From assembly GCA_964035575.1 (NCBI GenBank), contig OZ037862.1, positions 1,302,001 to 1,366,000 of the forward strand: a stretch of 64,000 nucleotides of DNA, given 5' to 3'. The DNA comes from Rhynchopus sp. YZ270_cl-10 (lineage: Eukaryota; Euglenozoa; Diplonemea; Diplonemida; Diplonemidae). A program made the translations under genes and the position numbers. Below, in pieces: positions 36,625-46,410 of this stretch (position 1 is its first letter; each line of letters begins with the position of its first letter). Under the pieces are notes generated by a model. It ran no database searches, was not told where the DNA came from, and saw nothing but the letters and a program-made list of their open reading frames with translations.

Positions 36625-36846
36625 TAGTACACTAGTACACTAGTACACTAGTACACTAGTACACTAGTACACTAGTACACTAGTACACTAGTACACTAGT
36701 ACACTAGTACACTAGTACACTAGTACACTAGTACACTAGTACACTAGTACACTAGTACACTAGTACACTAGTACACTAGTACACTAGTACACTAGTACAC
36801 TAGTACACTAGTACACTAGTACACTAGTACACTAGTACACTAGTGT
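36607..36846. repeat. (ACACTAGT)n, about 30 copies
   Basis: This is the right-arm array of the foldback 35825-37034. The unit is the inverted complement of the GTACTAGT form at the inner end of the left array, so the two arrays can pair. Confidence 0.95.
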
Positions 36847-37068
36847 ACACAAGGAAAACAATAGGAAAACACCCCCATATTTCCCCCATATTCCCCCATA
36901 ATCCCCCATATTCCCCCATATTTGTGCAGTATTCCTGCTGTATTCCCCCCATATTTCCCCCATATTTGCCACAAAAGTGTAGGGTACCAAAATATGGGGG
37001 AATAGGGCCTCCCCATATTGGGGGGACAAGTATGTCTAGGGTGGCTACACCAATACAACCAAGTTTTC

Positions 37069-38121
37069 AAAAAACAACCTTTTTTGATGCAAATTTTGAT
37101 TTTGCAAAAATCAAATCACTTTCCCCCAAACCCCCTACAACTCTTCGAGCAAGGCTCGCCTCTCTCCCCACGCACGCTATCCCTGAAACTTATATCCTTA
37201 AAGACGATCGCCAACGATCACACAACCCAGATGGTTTTATTTCGACAAATAAAAACCCCCTTTTTTAAAAAAAAGTACGATGCGTACAAAGAAAATGAAA
37301 ATATTGTTGAAAGAAAGTTGTGTGTGGCTTTTTATTTATTTTTTTTGGGAACTCTTTCCCTTTTCGAACTGGGCGGGGCAAAAAATATAGCAAATTTAAA
37401 AAAAAAAATCATTCACTCAAAGGATTCGTGGCCATATTAGCCCCGCCCATGCGTTTATTTGGTTTTTTGTTGTTAAACATTACCAATATTGTCCAGAGGA
37501 AATAGAATCGACAGAAGGTGTGTATGCCTGTTTTGATTTGTGTTCTTTCTGTTTCTGACGGTGGACAAAAAAAACTCCATCTTTTCGATTGAAAATGATT
37601 ATCTTAATCTTGCAGTTGTCATATCCTGAAGTCAGATTCTATTTTGTTTTTTCTCACCCGACTTCTTGGTAATTTTTTAAGCCTTGTAAAACCCACACAA
37701 CAGTGGTTTTGGTTTATTGTAGTATCAGCAAGAACTACCTGATTTTTACCCCGCGTTGAGAACCGTATACGCGCCTATACGCGGGGGTCAACATCAAGTG
37801 GAACAAAGAAAAAAATCTATAGTGGAGCACACTCTAGGGTGGCTACACTAATACAACCAAGTTTTCAAAAAAAACAGAAGAAAAAGTGGAAGAAGAAGTT
37901 AAGGTAGTTCCAACAGCAACCGCTATACGTCATATGATTCCTACTCCCCACCCATCCCTTAGTGTCGCCGTGCTACAGATTTCGTCGATTACTCAGAAAT
38001 CTCCATCCCCTCCCCAAAGATACGAAGAGAATTTTATTTTATTTTTTACATGGGTTCAAAAGTCATTGATCGATATAAATGTCAATTCTTTGATTGAAAA
38101 AAAAGCCAGAATCAGGAGGTA
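37069..38121. other. Non-coding stretch
   Basis: No confident gene. It contains a type B unit (37820-37866). The ~125-codon frame at 37.9-38.3 kb begins in that A-rich flank and runs into the MITE at 38122, so I do not call it. Confidence 0.6.
37820..37866 (+). repeat. Type B micro-element
   Basis: TAGTGGAGCACACTCTAGGG, then TGGCTACACTAATACAACCA, then AGTTTTC and A8. A7 lies just upstream. Confidence 0.88.
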
Positions 38122-38306
38122 CAGTGAATCACGAAGGTCCCGCAAACGAAATGTCAACAAAAAAATAAACAGAGCACAAAGCACTTTCAAAACAAAAAAA
38201 TATTTTCAAACTTCCGCAAAAGGGTGGATCGGAAATCGATGGCGGTTCTTTTGTTGGGCGTGACTTTCACGTGATTCACGTGATTTTTCACTTTCGTGAT
38301 TCACTG
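38122..38306. mobile_element. Tc1/mariner-like MITE (TA target)
   Basis: The ends CAGTGAATCACGAA and TTCGTGATTCACTG are exact inverted repeats directly flanked by TA on both sides (38120-38121, 38307-38308). CAGTG ends with a TA duplication are typical of Tc1/mariner. Length is 185 bp with no transposase. The right subterminal region repeats CACGTGATT. Confidence 0.75.
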
Positions 38307-38309
38307 TAT

Positions 38310-40968
38310 AAAATAAATGAATAAACACCGGCTGTTATAAGATGGCATGGTGCTATGCAAAACTCCCTATATTCTTTACCCAATACTCAAACTACCCCTT
38401 CAGCGCCAATGGTTTTTTATTTTTGAAAAATTCTTTCCCAAAGATACGGAGGGGGGTGAGAGACAGGGTCGAACATTTTGTTCAACACAACAACAAAAAA
38501 AAAAAAAAATGCACCAAATTAAAAGATTTATATTGTTCCTCTCCGACCAGATAATATAATGGGTCTTCAGAAAAAGAAAAAAGATCGTTAGTGGGCCTCG
38601 TAGCCTATCACAACGTATGTTAAAAAAAGTTACCATTTTTTATAATTTCAAAATTTAAAGAGATGGACGTGTCGCTCTCCCTGTTGTTGGTTGTGGGGAA
38701 AGAAAAAAAAGAGAACGGGGTTTCAATGAGTTTCACACTACTTTCCTCACCCGTTCCCTCTTTTTTTTTCTTCAGCGATATATTTTTTTTTTTGATAGGA
38801 TCGAACGAAACACGAGAGAAAAGCTTATTTCAAACAATCGCGGTATTTTTTATTTTGATTTATTTTTGCCCCGGGATTTTTCATGTTACAACCTGTTTTT
38901 TTTCCCTTTTTTTTTCATTTTTTTTGAAGAATTATGGGTAGTGGTGTTTTTCTTGTTCGTGTGACCTTTCGTGTGCAAAAAATAAGCGAATGTACAACAG
39001 TACAGCATATTAAAAAAAAACTCCCACCCACCTTTCACTGGAAGGAACAACGGAGACAAAGCAAACGCTTCACATCATATAAACCTTTTCTTGTTCCCTC
39101 CCATTACCCCATTCCCCCCCGCTCTTTGCATTCTTTCTCTTGGACGTTGATGTTTACAAAAACTTAGAAAAACAAAAAGAGAAGGCAAACAAAAGAACAC
39201 CATCCCCCCTTCCCAAAAACAAAATCAAAATAAGAGCGCAAAAAAAAAAAAAAAATAAAAGATTGTCGACATAACAAAAAAGGCATAAAAACCCATTCTA
39301 AAAACCCCCGCTATTTTGGGGAATTTGCGTCTCATCACTCATTGCTCAAATAAAAACCAAAAAAAAAAATAAACCCCCCCCCAAAACCCCTTTGCTGCTG
39401 CCACACATTGAGTACAGACCCGAATTACCCACCAAGGGTGGGTGCTTAAGGCAATTTGTCGACAAAAAAGCAGGAACTACAAAAAAAGTGATGTACAGTG
39501 GAGTTCATCCTCGGATGGCTACACTGATACAACCAAGTTTTCAAAAAAAAAAACTCCTGTTCATTTACCTGCGGGCCATGATGTTCATAGCGTAAACTAT
39601 TTAAAAAAAATGGTTGCAGACCCAAGAGAGGCCCTTATCTCTCTGCCGTTAGAGGGGAGGGTGTGCCGTCTGTAAGTATCCCAGCCTGTTGGGACGTAGA
39701 ACAGGATCTACCTTTTTGGGTAGGCGAACGTTCGATGATCAAACAAAACAAAAAATAATCCCGAAGGCTTTTTCTGATCGTCTGAACCAACTTTTTTTTT
39801 CATTTTTTTTTTTCTTGCAAGGTGACAAAACAAAAGGCTTAGAATCGCATACGCTTTTTCTTTTTTCTTTTCCTCCTGAGCTTTTTTCGATTCTATCAAA
39901 AGTCATCATCTTTCAATTTTCCCTTTTTTTTTTACCGATTTTTCTGACAATGTTGCCCTCCTTTTTCATGCAACTTTTTTGATTAATGTTCTTTTTCATG
40001 AACACAAAAGGCGGGGTAATGAAATAGAGGAGAATCCTGGAATATTGAGGTTTCCTCTACAGTTGCCCCAATGGTAGAAGCAGATTTTTTTTTTCCGACC
40101 CCCCCTTTTTTTTTCTTTTTTCCATTTTCCATTTAGTGGGTACATTTAGGTACATTTAGTGCACCCTATTATACCATCTATTCAGTAGAATAGTTAGTAT
40201 ATGAAACAATTTTCCATTTTTCAAATTTCAAATTTCCCCAATTTTCTTTTTGGAAGCCTTGCTTTTTTTTGACCACAGCTTCGGAAAAACCTAAAAAAAA
40301 AAATACAAAAAAAATTGTATTTTTATTGACACTTTATACTTTGTTATGTAGTCAAAACTCCCGCCCTTCTTCTGTTTCTCTCCCCCTCTCCCCCCTTCCC
40401 CTCACCCCTCCGCCCCCCCACACCACTATCGTTCATAGGTTTCCATTTTTATTATTTTTTGATTAAGATTTTCCACCACAATCCCACGTTTCATATATTT
40501 TCGGTTTTTTTTTTTTAGCAAACCTTTTGGATTGTGGAGGAAAAGAAAAAAAAAAAAAGAGAAAGTAAGGACAGGGTTTTTGTATACCTCAGCTTTTTTT
40601 TTGAGCCAAAAACACCTTTTTCCATTTGTCTTTCAATTTTTTTTTTTCATAATTTTTATATTTTCCCTCCTGCTCTTTAAAAACTAAAAAAACGGACCCT
40701 TTTTTGTTTCACATCCTCCTCTCAACTCCTCTCAACTCATCCACAAACATTCCACAACAGAATCAGCGTTTTTTCGCTTTATTTTCCTCTACACACAAAA
40801 ACACATCTTTACACAGCGGAAATTGCATTTTTTTCCCCAATCTAGTCTGGACAACTTTTTGTTAAAATCAGCGTAGAATCTAAGATAACTCTGGAGTGAT
40901 TCCCCGCAACTTCAGTGTAGCTTTAGTGGATTTGTCTACATCCAATTTTCAAAAAACAAAAGACAAAA
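38310..40968. other. Non-coding stretch upstream of msrB
   Basis: No gene is supported. It has type C pieces (39261-39275 and 39408-39463), type B (39497-39542), a type F-like unit near 39819, a repeat shared with 31020 (39616-39700) and the type J-related repeat (40150-40210). The last ~150 bp before 40969 presumably contains the msrB promoter; no motif stands out. Confidence 0.6.
39408..39542 (+). repeat. Type C then type B micro-element
   Basis: Type C (39408-39463) has an internal CCCACCAAGGGTGGG hairpin and ends TTTGTCGAC before A6. Type B (39497-39542) is a variant, AGTGGAGTTCATCCTCGGAT, with the usual end CAACCAAGTTTTC. This is the second C-then-B pair, like 25170-25289. Confidence 0.75.
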
Positions 40969-41406
40969 ATGGATATCGCAGAGAGTGCTACTGTACGCAA
41001 GACTGATGAGGAGTGGCGTGCGTCCCTAAGCGATACCGCATACCGTGTACTGCGTCTTGGCGAAACGGATACGGCGTTCAAAGGGAAATACAACGACTTC
41101 CTTCCAGGCACCGGGCACTTTGCGTGCGCAGGCTGTAACAACGCGTTGTACTCCGCTGCAGCGAAGTTTCATTGTACCTGCGGCTGGCCTGCCTTTCGGC
41201 AGGCATACCTCAACCACGTCACCACCCGCGGTGAAGCAGGACAGAAGGCACAGAAGGCAGAGATCATCTGCGTCGCCTGCGAATCACACCTCGGCCACGT
41301 CTTCAGGAGGGAGTCCTCCGGGAAGCAACGGCACTGTGTGAACTCCTCAAGCATCATCTACGTGGACACAGAGCCGGGACCAGGGTACGCGGAAGGCATG
41401 ATTTGA
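40969..41406 (+). CDS. msrB: Peptide-methionine (R)-S-oxide reductase (MsrB)
   Basis: A 145-residue single-exon protein covering the whole MsrB fold. MsrB reduces methionine-R-sulfoxide in free or protein form, usually using thioredoxin. Zinc-site cysteines are C53 and C56 (CAGC) and C101 and C104 (CVAC). The catalytic cysteine is C123 in RHCVNSSS. C71 in TCGWPAF sits where the resolving cysteine of CGWPSF-type enzymes lies. HLGHVF (107-112) is intact. C69 is an extra cysteine next to the resolving one. No targeting peptide is visible, so it is probably cytosolic. The start is the first ATG after the AT-rich leader and immediately precedes homologous sequence. No intron is seen. Confidence 0.95.
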   Translation: MDIAESATVRKTDEEWRASLSDTAYRVLRLGETDTAFKGKYNDFLPGTGHFACAGCNNALYSAAAKFHCTCGWPAFRQAYLNHVTTRGEAGQKAQKAEIICVACESHLGHVFRRESSGKQRHCVNSSSIIYVDTEPGPGYAEGMI

Positions 41407-41974
41407 GAAGTGAGGTGTGCGTCTTCTTGTGTATCAAATATAGCGCAGTTCTGCTTGCAGAGTGTGTGTGCAATGCTTCAAGCGTCAGCTCTGGAGAGAG
41501 TCTGTGTGTGGGGAGTGTTCGTATTGGTTTTTTCAGTGCAGTGCCTGTATGATACAAGAGTGATACGATTCTTCTCGCGTTTTTTAAAAGGTCCCACTGC
41601 CACGAGCTGGCTTTGTGCTCAAGACACATCCTTTGTTTTCTTCTGACTGACATCTTCTTTTGACTTATATTTTTATACCTAAAGCGTAGCTTAAAGGAGA
41701 AATAGTTCCTCAGATACGGTCGCCAATCACCCCTCCAACAGGGTAATTGTGCAATCAACGAAAAAACCTTTTTTTCCCTTTTACTTACCTATCAGAGTTA
41801 CTATTTTATTTTTTTTTTGCACATCTTCGCTTTGCTTGGCCTCCACCCTTCCATCTTCGGTTAGATTTATCCCCACCCTCAATTTTTTTTTCAAACCCTT
41901 TTCCCACACCCTTCCTCAACACCACCCAGATTCCCCTTCCCCTTCCTCTTCCTCTTTTTCATTTACACCCCAAT
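41407..41974. other. Intergenic: msrB 3' region and next leader
   Basis: No gene is supported. The first part is the msrB 3' region. The second is a C/T-rich leader running up to the ATG at 41975; a longer in-frame reading from 41747 is low-complexity and judged untranslated. Confidence 0.6.
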
Positions 41975-42868
41975 ATGGATGCAGGCCTTTTCCGCGTAAT
42001 GGCAGTGCTTCTTCTGCTCCCGGACAATGCTGTGCATCACGCACTGCTTGCATCATCATCACCGCCACCTACACCTAGCAAGACGGAGGCGGAAGATGAT
42101 GGCGAATACGATGCGTTCACAGCATGGTCGAAGCGGGTGATGTCCCTACACAATGATGACGACTTCGCCTTCACAATGTGGTCCAATCTGATTCAGTCCC
42201 GTCTCCTCATTTTCCCAGCGTACGATGAAAGCAGCCATCTACTGGACCTGTTGAAGAAGCACGACATCGCAATTCCTGTGCATACCTTCTATAGAAACGA
42301 CCCCAGGTATTGGCATATGCTCCCAACCCAAGCAATCCCCGCATTGCTCAAGGCTACGCATGTTCTGGTCTTTGCAGAGTCGTGTACCGAGGTGGCAGGT
42401 GACACAACGAACACATACTGCTGCAAGCGCAGCGGGGCTGAGGTGCGTCATATCGACCTGAGGCGCATGCTCCCCAATGTGTACATGCTGTCGTACCAGG
42501 TCTTTGTCGAGAAGGTGGCGCACCTCAACCCCCCAGTGCACACCGCACCGCAGACAGTGCAGACCACCCTCATCACGAACCCATCCCGCACAGTGCCCGC
42601 CCCAGCACGCATTCTTTCGAGCCCCAACAAAGACGCCGCTGTCCTCACAACAACGTGTAGGGTCACCCTTGGGGCATGTGCCTGCAGGAGTGCAAAGAAG
42701 GGTCTCACCGAGGTGTATGTTTCCGTAGTCAACCCCGTAGGAGGGTGGGCTCTCAAAAGTGAGGTGGTTTGGCCCAGCGAAGACCCGATTGAATACCGCT
42801 TCAGCGACGAAAAGAAGCAGACGCAGACTTCAGGGATCGTCAGGCGCAAGCAGAAGGTGCAGTGCTGA
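41975..42868 (+). CDS. Uncharacterised protein with C-terminal SH3b-like domain (paralogue 1)
   Basis: 297 residues, no intron. The start is the ATG at 41975 (MDAGLFRVMAVLLLL); upstream codons are T-rich leader. A short hydrophobic N-terminus may be a signal or anchor. Residues ~60-185 form a domain I do not recognise, with VLVFAES (F133-E135) and GDTTNTY (142-148), shared with the protein at 58704. Residues ~207-262 (ILSSPNKDAAVLTTTCRVTL, then CACRSAKK, then GGWALKSEV) fit the bacterial-type SH3 (SH3b) pattern of a five-strand barrel ending in GW. SH3b domains often bind peptides or cell-wall material; the ligand here is unknown. Family membership of the N-terminal domain would need a profile search. 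Confidence 0.85.
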   Translation: MDAGLFRVMAVLLLLPDNAVHHALLASSSPPPTPSKTEAEDDGEYDAFTAWSKRVMSLHNDDDFAFTMWSNLIQSRLLIFPAYDESSHLLDLLKKHDIAIPVHTFYRNDPRYWHMLPTQAIPALLKATHVLVFAESCTEVAGDTTNTYCCKRSGAEVRHIDLRRMLPNVYMLSYQVFVEKVAHLNPPVHTAPQTVQTTLITNPSRTVPAPARILSSPNKDAAVLTTTCRVTLGACACRSAKKGLTEVYVSVVNPVGGWALKSEVVWPSEDPIEYRFSDEKKQTQTSGIVRRKQKVQC

Positions 42869-43870
42869 AGAAGACACTACAGGTTTTCAAACAAAAAAAA
42901 AACCCCCCTCCCCTTTTTTTTTGCGCTTTTCGGGCTCATTTTTGACTTTTCTTGTGGCCAATTAGCTAGGCACTGTGCACGAGAGGCACGTTGTTCTCCA
43001 ATTTTTTTTGTACCCCGTCCTGCTCCTACTTTTGTTTCCCTCACTTTTTTTATTTAGTGCACTGTCGAGTGCTTTGTATTTCAAGTCAATTTTGTTCTAT
43101 CCTGCCATATGCCGGTTTTTTTTCTCCAACGAATATGCTCTATTGAAAAAAAGAATCAGAAAAAATCCCGTGAGTGAGCAAAAGCGAAACGTGATCACAA
43201 AAAAGAAAAATAAAAAAGCTATTTTTTGCCGGCCAGAAAAATCGTTTTATTGATGAGTGTTTTCTGAGTGCACACTCTGAAATCACGAATCAAGAGAAAA
43301 CGACTTTTTTGGAGGTGAAAACAGGGCTTTGTTGAAAATTTCTGGCTTTGAGGAACTTTCGCACACAATTTTAACGGGTTTTACCTGTGTACCTGTGTAC
43401 CTGGGCTGAAAATACACCAGGTATCTGGGTGCCTGGTGCCCAGGCACCACTCAGAAAACGAACTCATTATCCAGAAAAGTGAAAATGGCTACTCGACGTG
43501 AAAAGTATCTGGAAAGTTCAAAAAAGCCAGAAAATTTCAACATATTACTTTATTTTCTCCCCCCTGATTTTTTCACCTAACAAAATCGCTCATTGTAGTC
43601 AAGAATGAACATATCATATTATGATGTGTATTTTCTTGACCAAATGCCTTTAGTTTTTGAAAAGTTACGTGGATATCTTTTTTCCTCTCCTTTTCTATCC
43701 CTTTCCCATATTTTTTTTCTTCGAAGCGTAGATGCTTCAACTGCAACAACGTTAAAACTAACCTTATTGACTCCGTAAAGGGGTCAATTTTGCACTACAA
43801 CACACAAAAAAAAAAAAACATACAACTTTACGAAAAAAATGAAGAAAAAATACAAGTTCTGGTGCTCTTC
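42869..43870. other. Intergenic, repeat remnants
   Basis: No gene is supported. It contains a type G-like unit (42969-42992), a type H-like end (43060-43092), the inverted copy (43217-43279) of a piece of the 9-kb exon-like locus, a short GTGTACCT remnant (43384-43404) and a GTGCCTGGTGCCCAGGCAC hairpin near 43430. Confidence 0.6.
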
Positions 43871-44026
43871 GGGGGGCGGAGTTTCACAACTTTTCACAGC
43901 CACCTCAGTCAAGCAAAGCGTGAAAATTTGTGAATAGGATTAAGATTTTGTGAAATAGGGTTTAATCCTATTCACAACGTTTCACACTTTGCTTGACTTA
44001 TGTGGGTGAAAAGTTGTGAAACCCCC
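43871..44026. mobile_element. Foldback palindrome with TTCACAAC motifs
   Basis: GTTTCACAACTTTTCAC at the left and GTGAAAAGTTGTGAAAC at the right are inverted repeats. The pairing continues through GTCAAGCAAAG and AATAGGATTAA to a centre near 43955. The TTCACAAC unit is shared with the palindrome 19081-19584, so they may be related. No target duplication is seen. Confidence 0.65.
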
Positions 44027-44484
44027 TCGTATATCACCAAGTTCATTTATTGTTTCTCACAAGATTGCTTGTGTTTGGGTGTTTGGTACAAAAATTGATC
44101 TTCCGTCAACTGCGAATGTGCTAGGTTTTACATGCAAATTTACTTTACACGCGTTGACTTGAAGTTCTTTCTTATGTACGCCACCTTGAACGTAGCTACA
44201 TTTCTTCACCCCTTTTGCAGCATTTCCCTTCCCTTCTCAGTTGAAACAAGAGACCCCCTCGTTTTGAGTGACATGGTATCCGCTTATTTTAATGTCGCTT
44301 CTGCAAAAAAACGTTCTGAACCCCACAAAAAATGGAATTTACACTACACCAATTTACACAAAAAAAAGACAAGGCTGTACAGGCAGGTGCCTGCCTCACG
44401 CACACCTTTTCCCGTTTTGTTTACCCCCTTATTTTCTAGGTGCCAGCACCGCCAGAGGTGTTCCCACATCACTACATTTTGTTG

Positions 44485-44915
44485 AGATGTGCGCACGTCA
44501 GGCATAAATCTTTATCAGGGGCTTATATAGTGGGGTAAAACTCGGTCAGCCTGGGTAGGGGAAATCGGGTTTTTTGGTACCTCACACGAGCCTCTGAGAG
44601 TGACCAGAAATGGCCTCATGAACAAAGTGACCCCGTCACATCCAGAACGCGACTCAATTAGTCAAACGCCGAAGGAAAACGAAGCATGCAGCATGGCAAA
44701 AGAAAAAAACTTTGCTTGGGTGCCATGACCGCCGTTTCTTTTGTAAATGTACTGAGGTTACTGAGAATTCGTGTACCACGCGTGCCTGGTGCAAATAAAG
44801 TGCCGAACTCCGAGGAATTCTCACATTCCGCCGGAGGCCCCCAACTTGAGCTAAGGTGGGGACCGAGTTTGACCGAGTTTCAGCGAAAACCCCCCGAAAC
44901 CTATATAATGCCCTG
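44485..44915. mobile_element. hAT-like MITE (44516-44915) inserted in a type G hairpin
   Basis: The 400-bp element has ends CAGGGGCTTATATAG and inverted CAGGGCATTATATAG, with inner inverted AACTCGGTCA blocks. The 8-bp duplication ATCTTTAT is at 44508-44515 and 44916-44923. CAGGG-type ends with an 8-bp duplication are diagnostic for hAT. The left flank (44485-44515) is a type G hairpin unit cut by the insertion. A ~76-codon frame inside has no family features and is not called. Confidence 0.85.
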
Positions 44916-44923
44916 ATCTTTAT

Positions 44924-45876
44924 CTTCTTTTCTTTTCTTCAAAAAAAAAAAATTCTTTTGTTCGAATAGTTGAACAACTTTCCTTCCACTTTCCTTCCCC
45001 TCTTCTTTCTTCCTTGCCCTTCCCTCCCAATGCAAAGCCAGGGCCATGTTTGAGGTCCGAAGTCAACCAAGTTTTCAATGAAAAAAAAAAAAAAAATGAA
45101 GAAAAAAAAATGCTCTATAGTGGAGCACACTCTAGGGTGGCTACACTAATACAACCAAGTTTTCAAAAAATGCTCATCAGTCTCTATTGCGCAGAAGGCG
45201 GTGGGCTGTTTATTTTTTTATATATTTTTTTTTTTTCATTTTTTTCACCCTTTGCATGAGCTCTCTTTTTACATTTTTTTTACTTCTGCCTGGCACGTGC
45301 CGAATCGCCCCCGCCAGAAGTGTGAGTGAGATGGTCCGCTTTGTGCTGGGTTTTGGGTACAGTGTCCTCAACACTTTTTACACTCAGGCCAAGACCTTCA
45401 CAGAGTTTCTGGAGGAAATACCACACAACGAAGAATGCAGTTATAGGTCCCCCACGACCTTGTTTTTGCTAAGTACTTTAGGGCGACCAAGCACAGAGAG
45501 GCATAGGTTCATCTTACAAAGTTCTTTTTTGTCAGTCTGGACATCCTCTCCTCCCCTCCCCTCCCTCCCCTCCCTGTCCTTTACTTCAACGAAGATAGCA
45601 CGCCCCCTCCACTTCTTTTCCCTGTCGTAACCTATATCACATCCTATTACGTTGTTGTCTCAATCAATATCCCTCGTTCATCATGGCTATGAATGGAACC
45701 AGCAAGCATCATCCATTTCAAGACACATTTCTTATATGACCAACACCACACATCAAACAGGGCCAACCCTCCCCTTCCGGCAATATAACCCATTGGTTAT
45801 AACAATACACAAAACCACTTTAAAAAATTCATTTCTGCGCATTACATCACACCCGATTTGAACAGGCTACTGAAAG
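44924..45876. other. Intergenic with one type B unit
   Basis: No gene is supported. It contains the type B unit 45116-45164 and a type F hairpin (45480-45517). Possible upstream coding sequence of the next gene was looked for; none joins by a credible splice. Confidence 0.6.
45116..45164 (+). repeat. Type B micro-element with clear target duplication
   Basis: The unit TATAGTGGAGCACACTC to AAGTTTTC is bracketed by AAAAAATGCTC on both sides (45105-45115 and 45165-45175). This 11-bp direct repeat, of mixed sequence beyond the A-tract, is the best evidence in the window that type B units are insertions. The unit itself ends in C and the A-run belongs to the target. Confidence 0.9.
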
Positions 45877-46410
45877 ATGGAGCTCATGAGTTCGATTGCG
45901 ACGTTGGACTCACACTATTTGGTACTTGACTCAGAGGTATGTGTATCGTTTTGTCTCCGTTACTTCTTGAACCCCACTCCTAACATTTCATCTAACATCT
46001 CATTCCCTTAACAGCTCAAAGAAATAAATAACGATCTTGCGTATTTGAAGCAACTCACCCAACGTTATGGGAGGCACTGGGAGAAGGCGATAAAGCAGTT
46101 GAAATACCTGAAGACCTCGAAGGAGCACACAAGGAAGGAGGTGAGCATGTCGCTTGACCTCTTCAAGCTGCACCTGCCGCAGGCGAAGGCCCTCTGCAAG
46201 AAGCTGCGCCGTCAAGGCAGCTCGCTCGCAGTGGAGCGAGTGGCTAAGGACGCACCAGACTTTGTCTTCCAAATCGACTCCCCCATCCTCGCAAACGCCA
46301 GCAACGTCCCCGACAACCTGGACAGCAACCCCACCACCTCCGCAGTAACGCTCTACCGGCTAGCGGACGACTCACGAAACATATCGCCCAGGACACTACG
46401 GGGGGCATAA
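45877..46410 (+). CDS. Small two-exon helical protein, unknown function
   Basis: Exon 1 is 45877-45936 and exon 2 is 46015-46410, joined in phase 0 across a 78-bp intron (GTATGT...TTAACAG). The product is 151 residues: MELMSSIATLDSHYLVLDSE, then LKEINNDLAYLKQLTQRYG and on. Residues ~15-100 are charged and strongly helical with heptad-like leucines (EINNDLAYLKQL, AIKQLKYL, LDLFKLHLPQAKALCKKL), so a coiled coil is likely. The last ~45 residues are polar and probably disordered. I do not recognise the family; small coiled-coil subunits of trafficking or cytoskeletal complexes are one possibility. Codon use resembles its neighbours. Confidence 0.75.

Larger units (their letters stand above)
35825..37034. 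mobile_element. 1.21-kb foldback element, 6-bp duplication TCTAGG
   Basis: The 27-bp terminal inverted repeat starts CATACTTGTCCCCCCA and has one mismatch between ends. The 6-bp duplication TCTAGG is at 35819-35824 and 37035-37040. Inside the ends come TATGGGGGAAA-type repeats, then 8-bp tandem arrays in opposite orientation in the two arms (35956-36289 and 36607-36846), and a unique centre of ~315 bp. The layout recalls Drosophila FB elements (known knowledge); a relation is not shown. No transposase is seen. Confidence 0.9.
35806..37068 (+). repeat. Type B micro-element split by a foldback insertion
   Basis: The left part (35806-35824) is TAGTGGAGCACACTCTAGG. The right part resumes with TCTAGGGTGGCTACACC (37035 onward) and ends AAGTTTTC at 37068 before A6. 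Removing 35825-37040 restores a normal 47-bp type B unit, so the micro-element was present before the foldback. Confidence 0.9.

Noticed and set aside
37886-38263. 125-codon frame next to a type B unit
   Set aside because: It begins in the A-rich flank of the micro-element and reads into the mariner-like MITE; basic low-complexity composition and no domain.
41747-41974. A longer start for SH3b-like paralogue 1
   Set aside because: The extra 76 codons are translated from a T/C-rich leader and are absent from paralogue 2; the ATG at 41975 starts the normal composition.
44686-44916. 76-codon frame in the hAT-like MITE
   Set aside because: It lies wholly within a 400-bp non-autonomous element and ends at its terminus; no transposase features.
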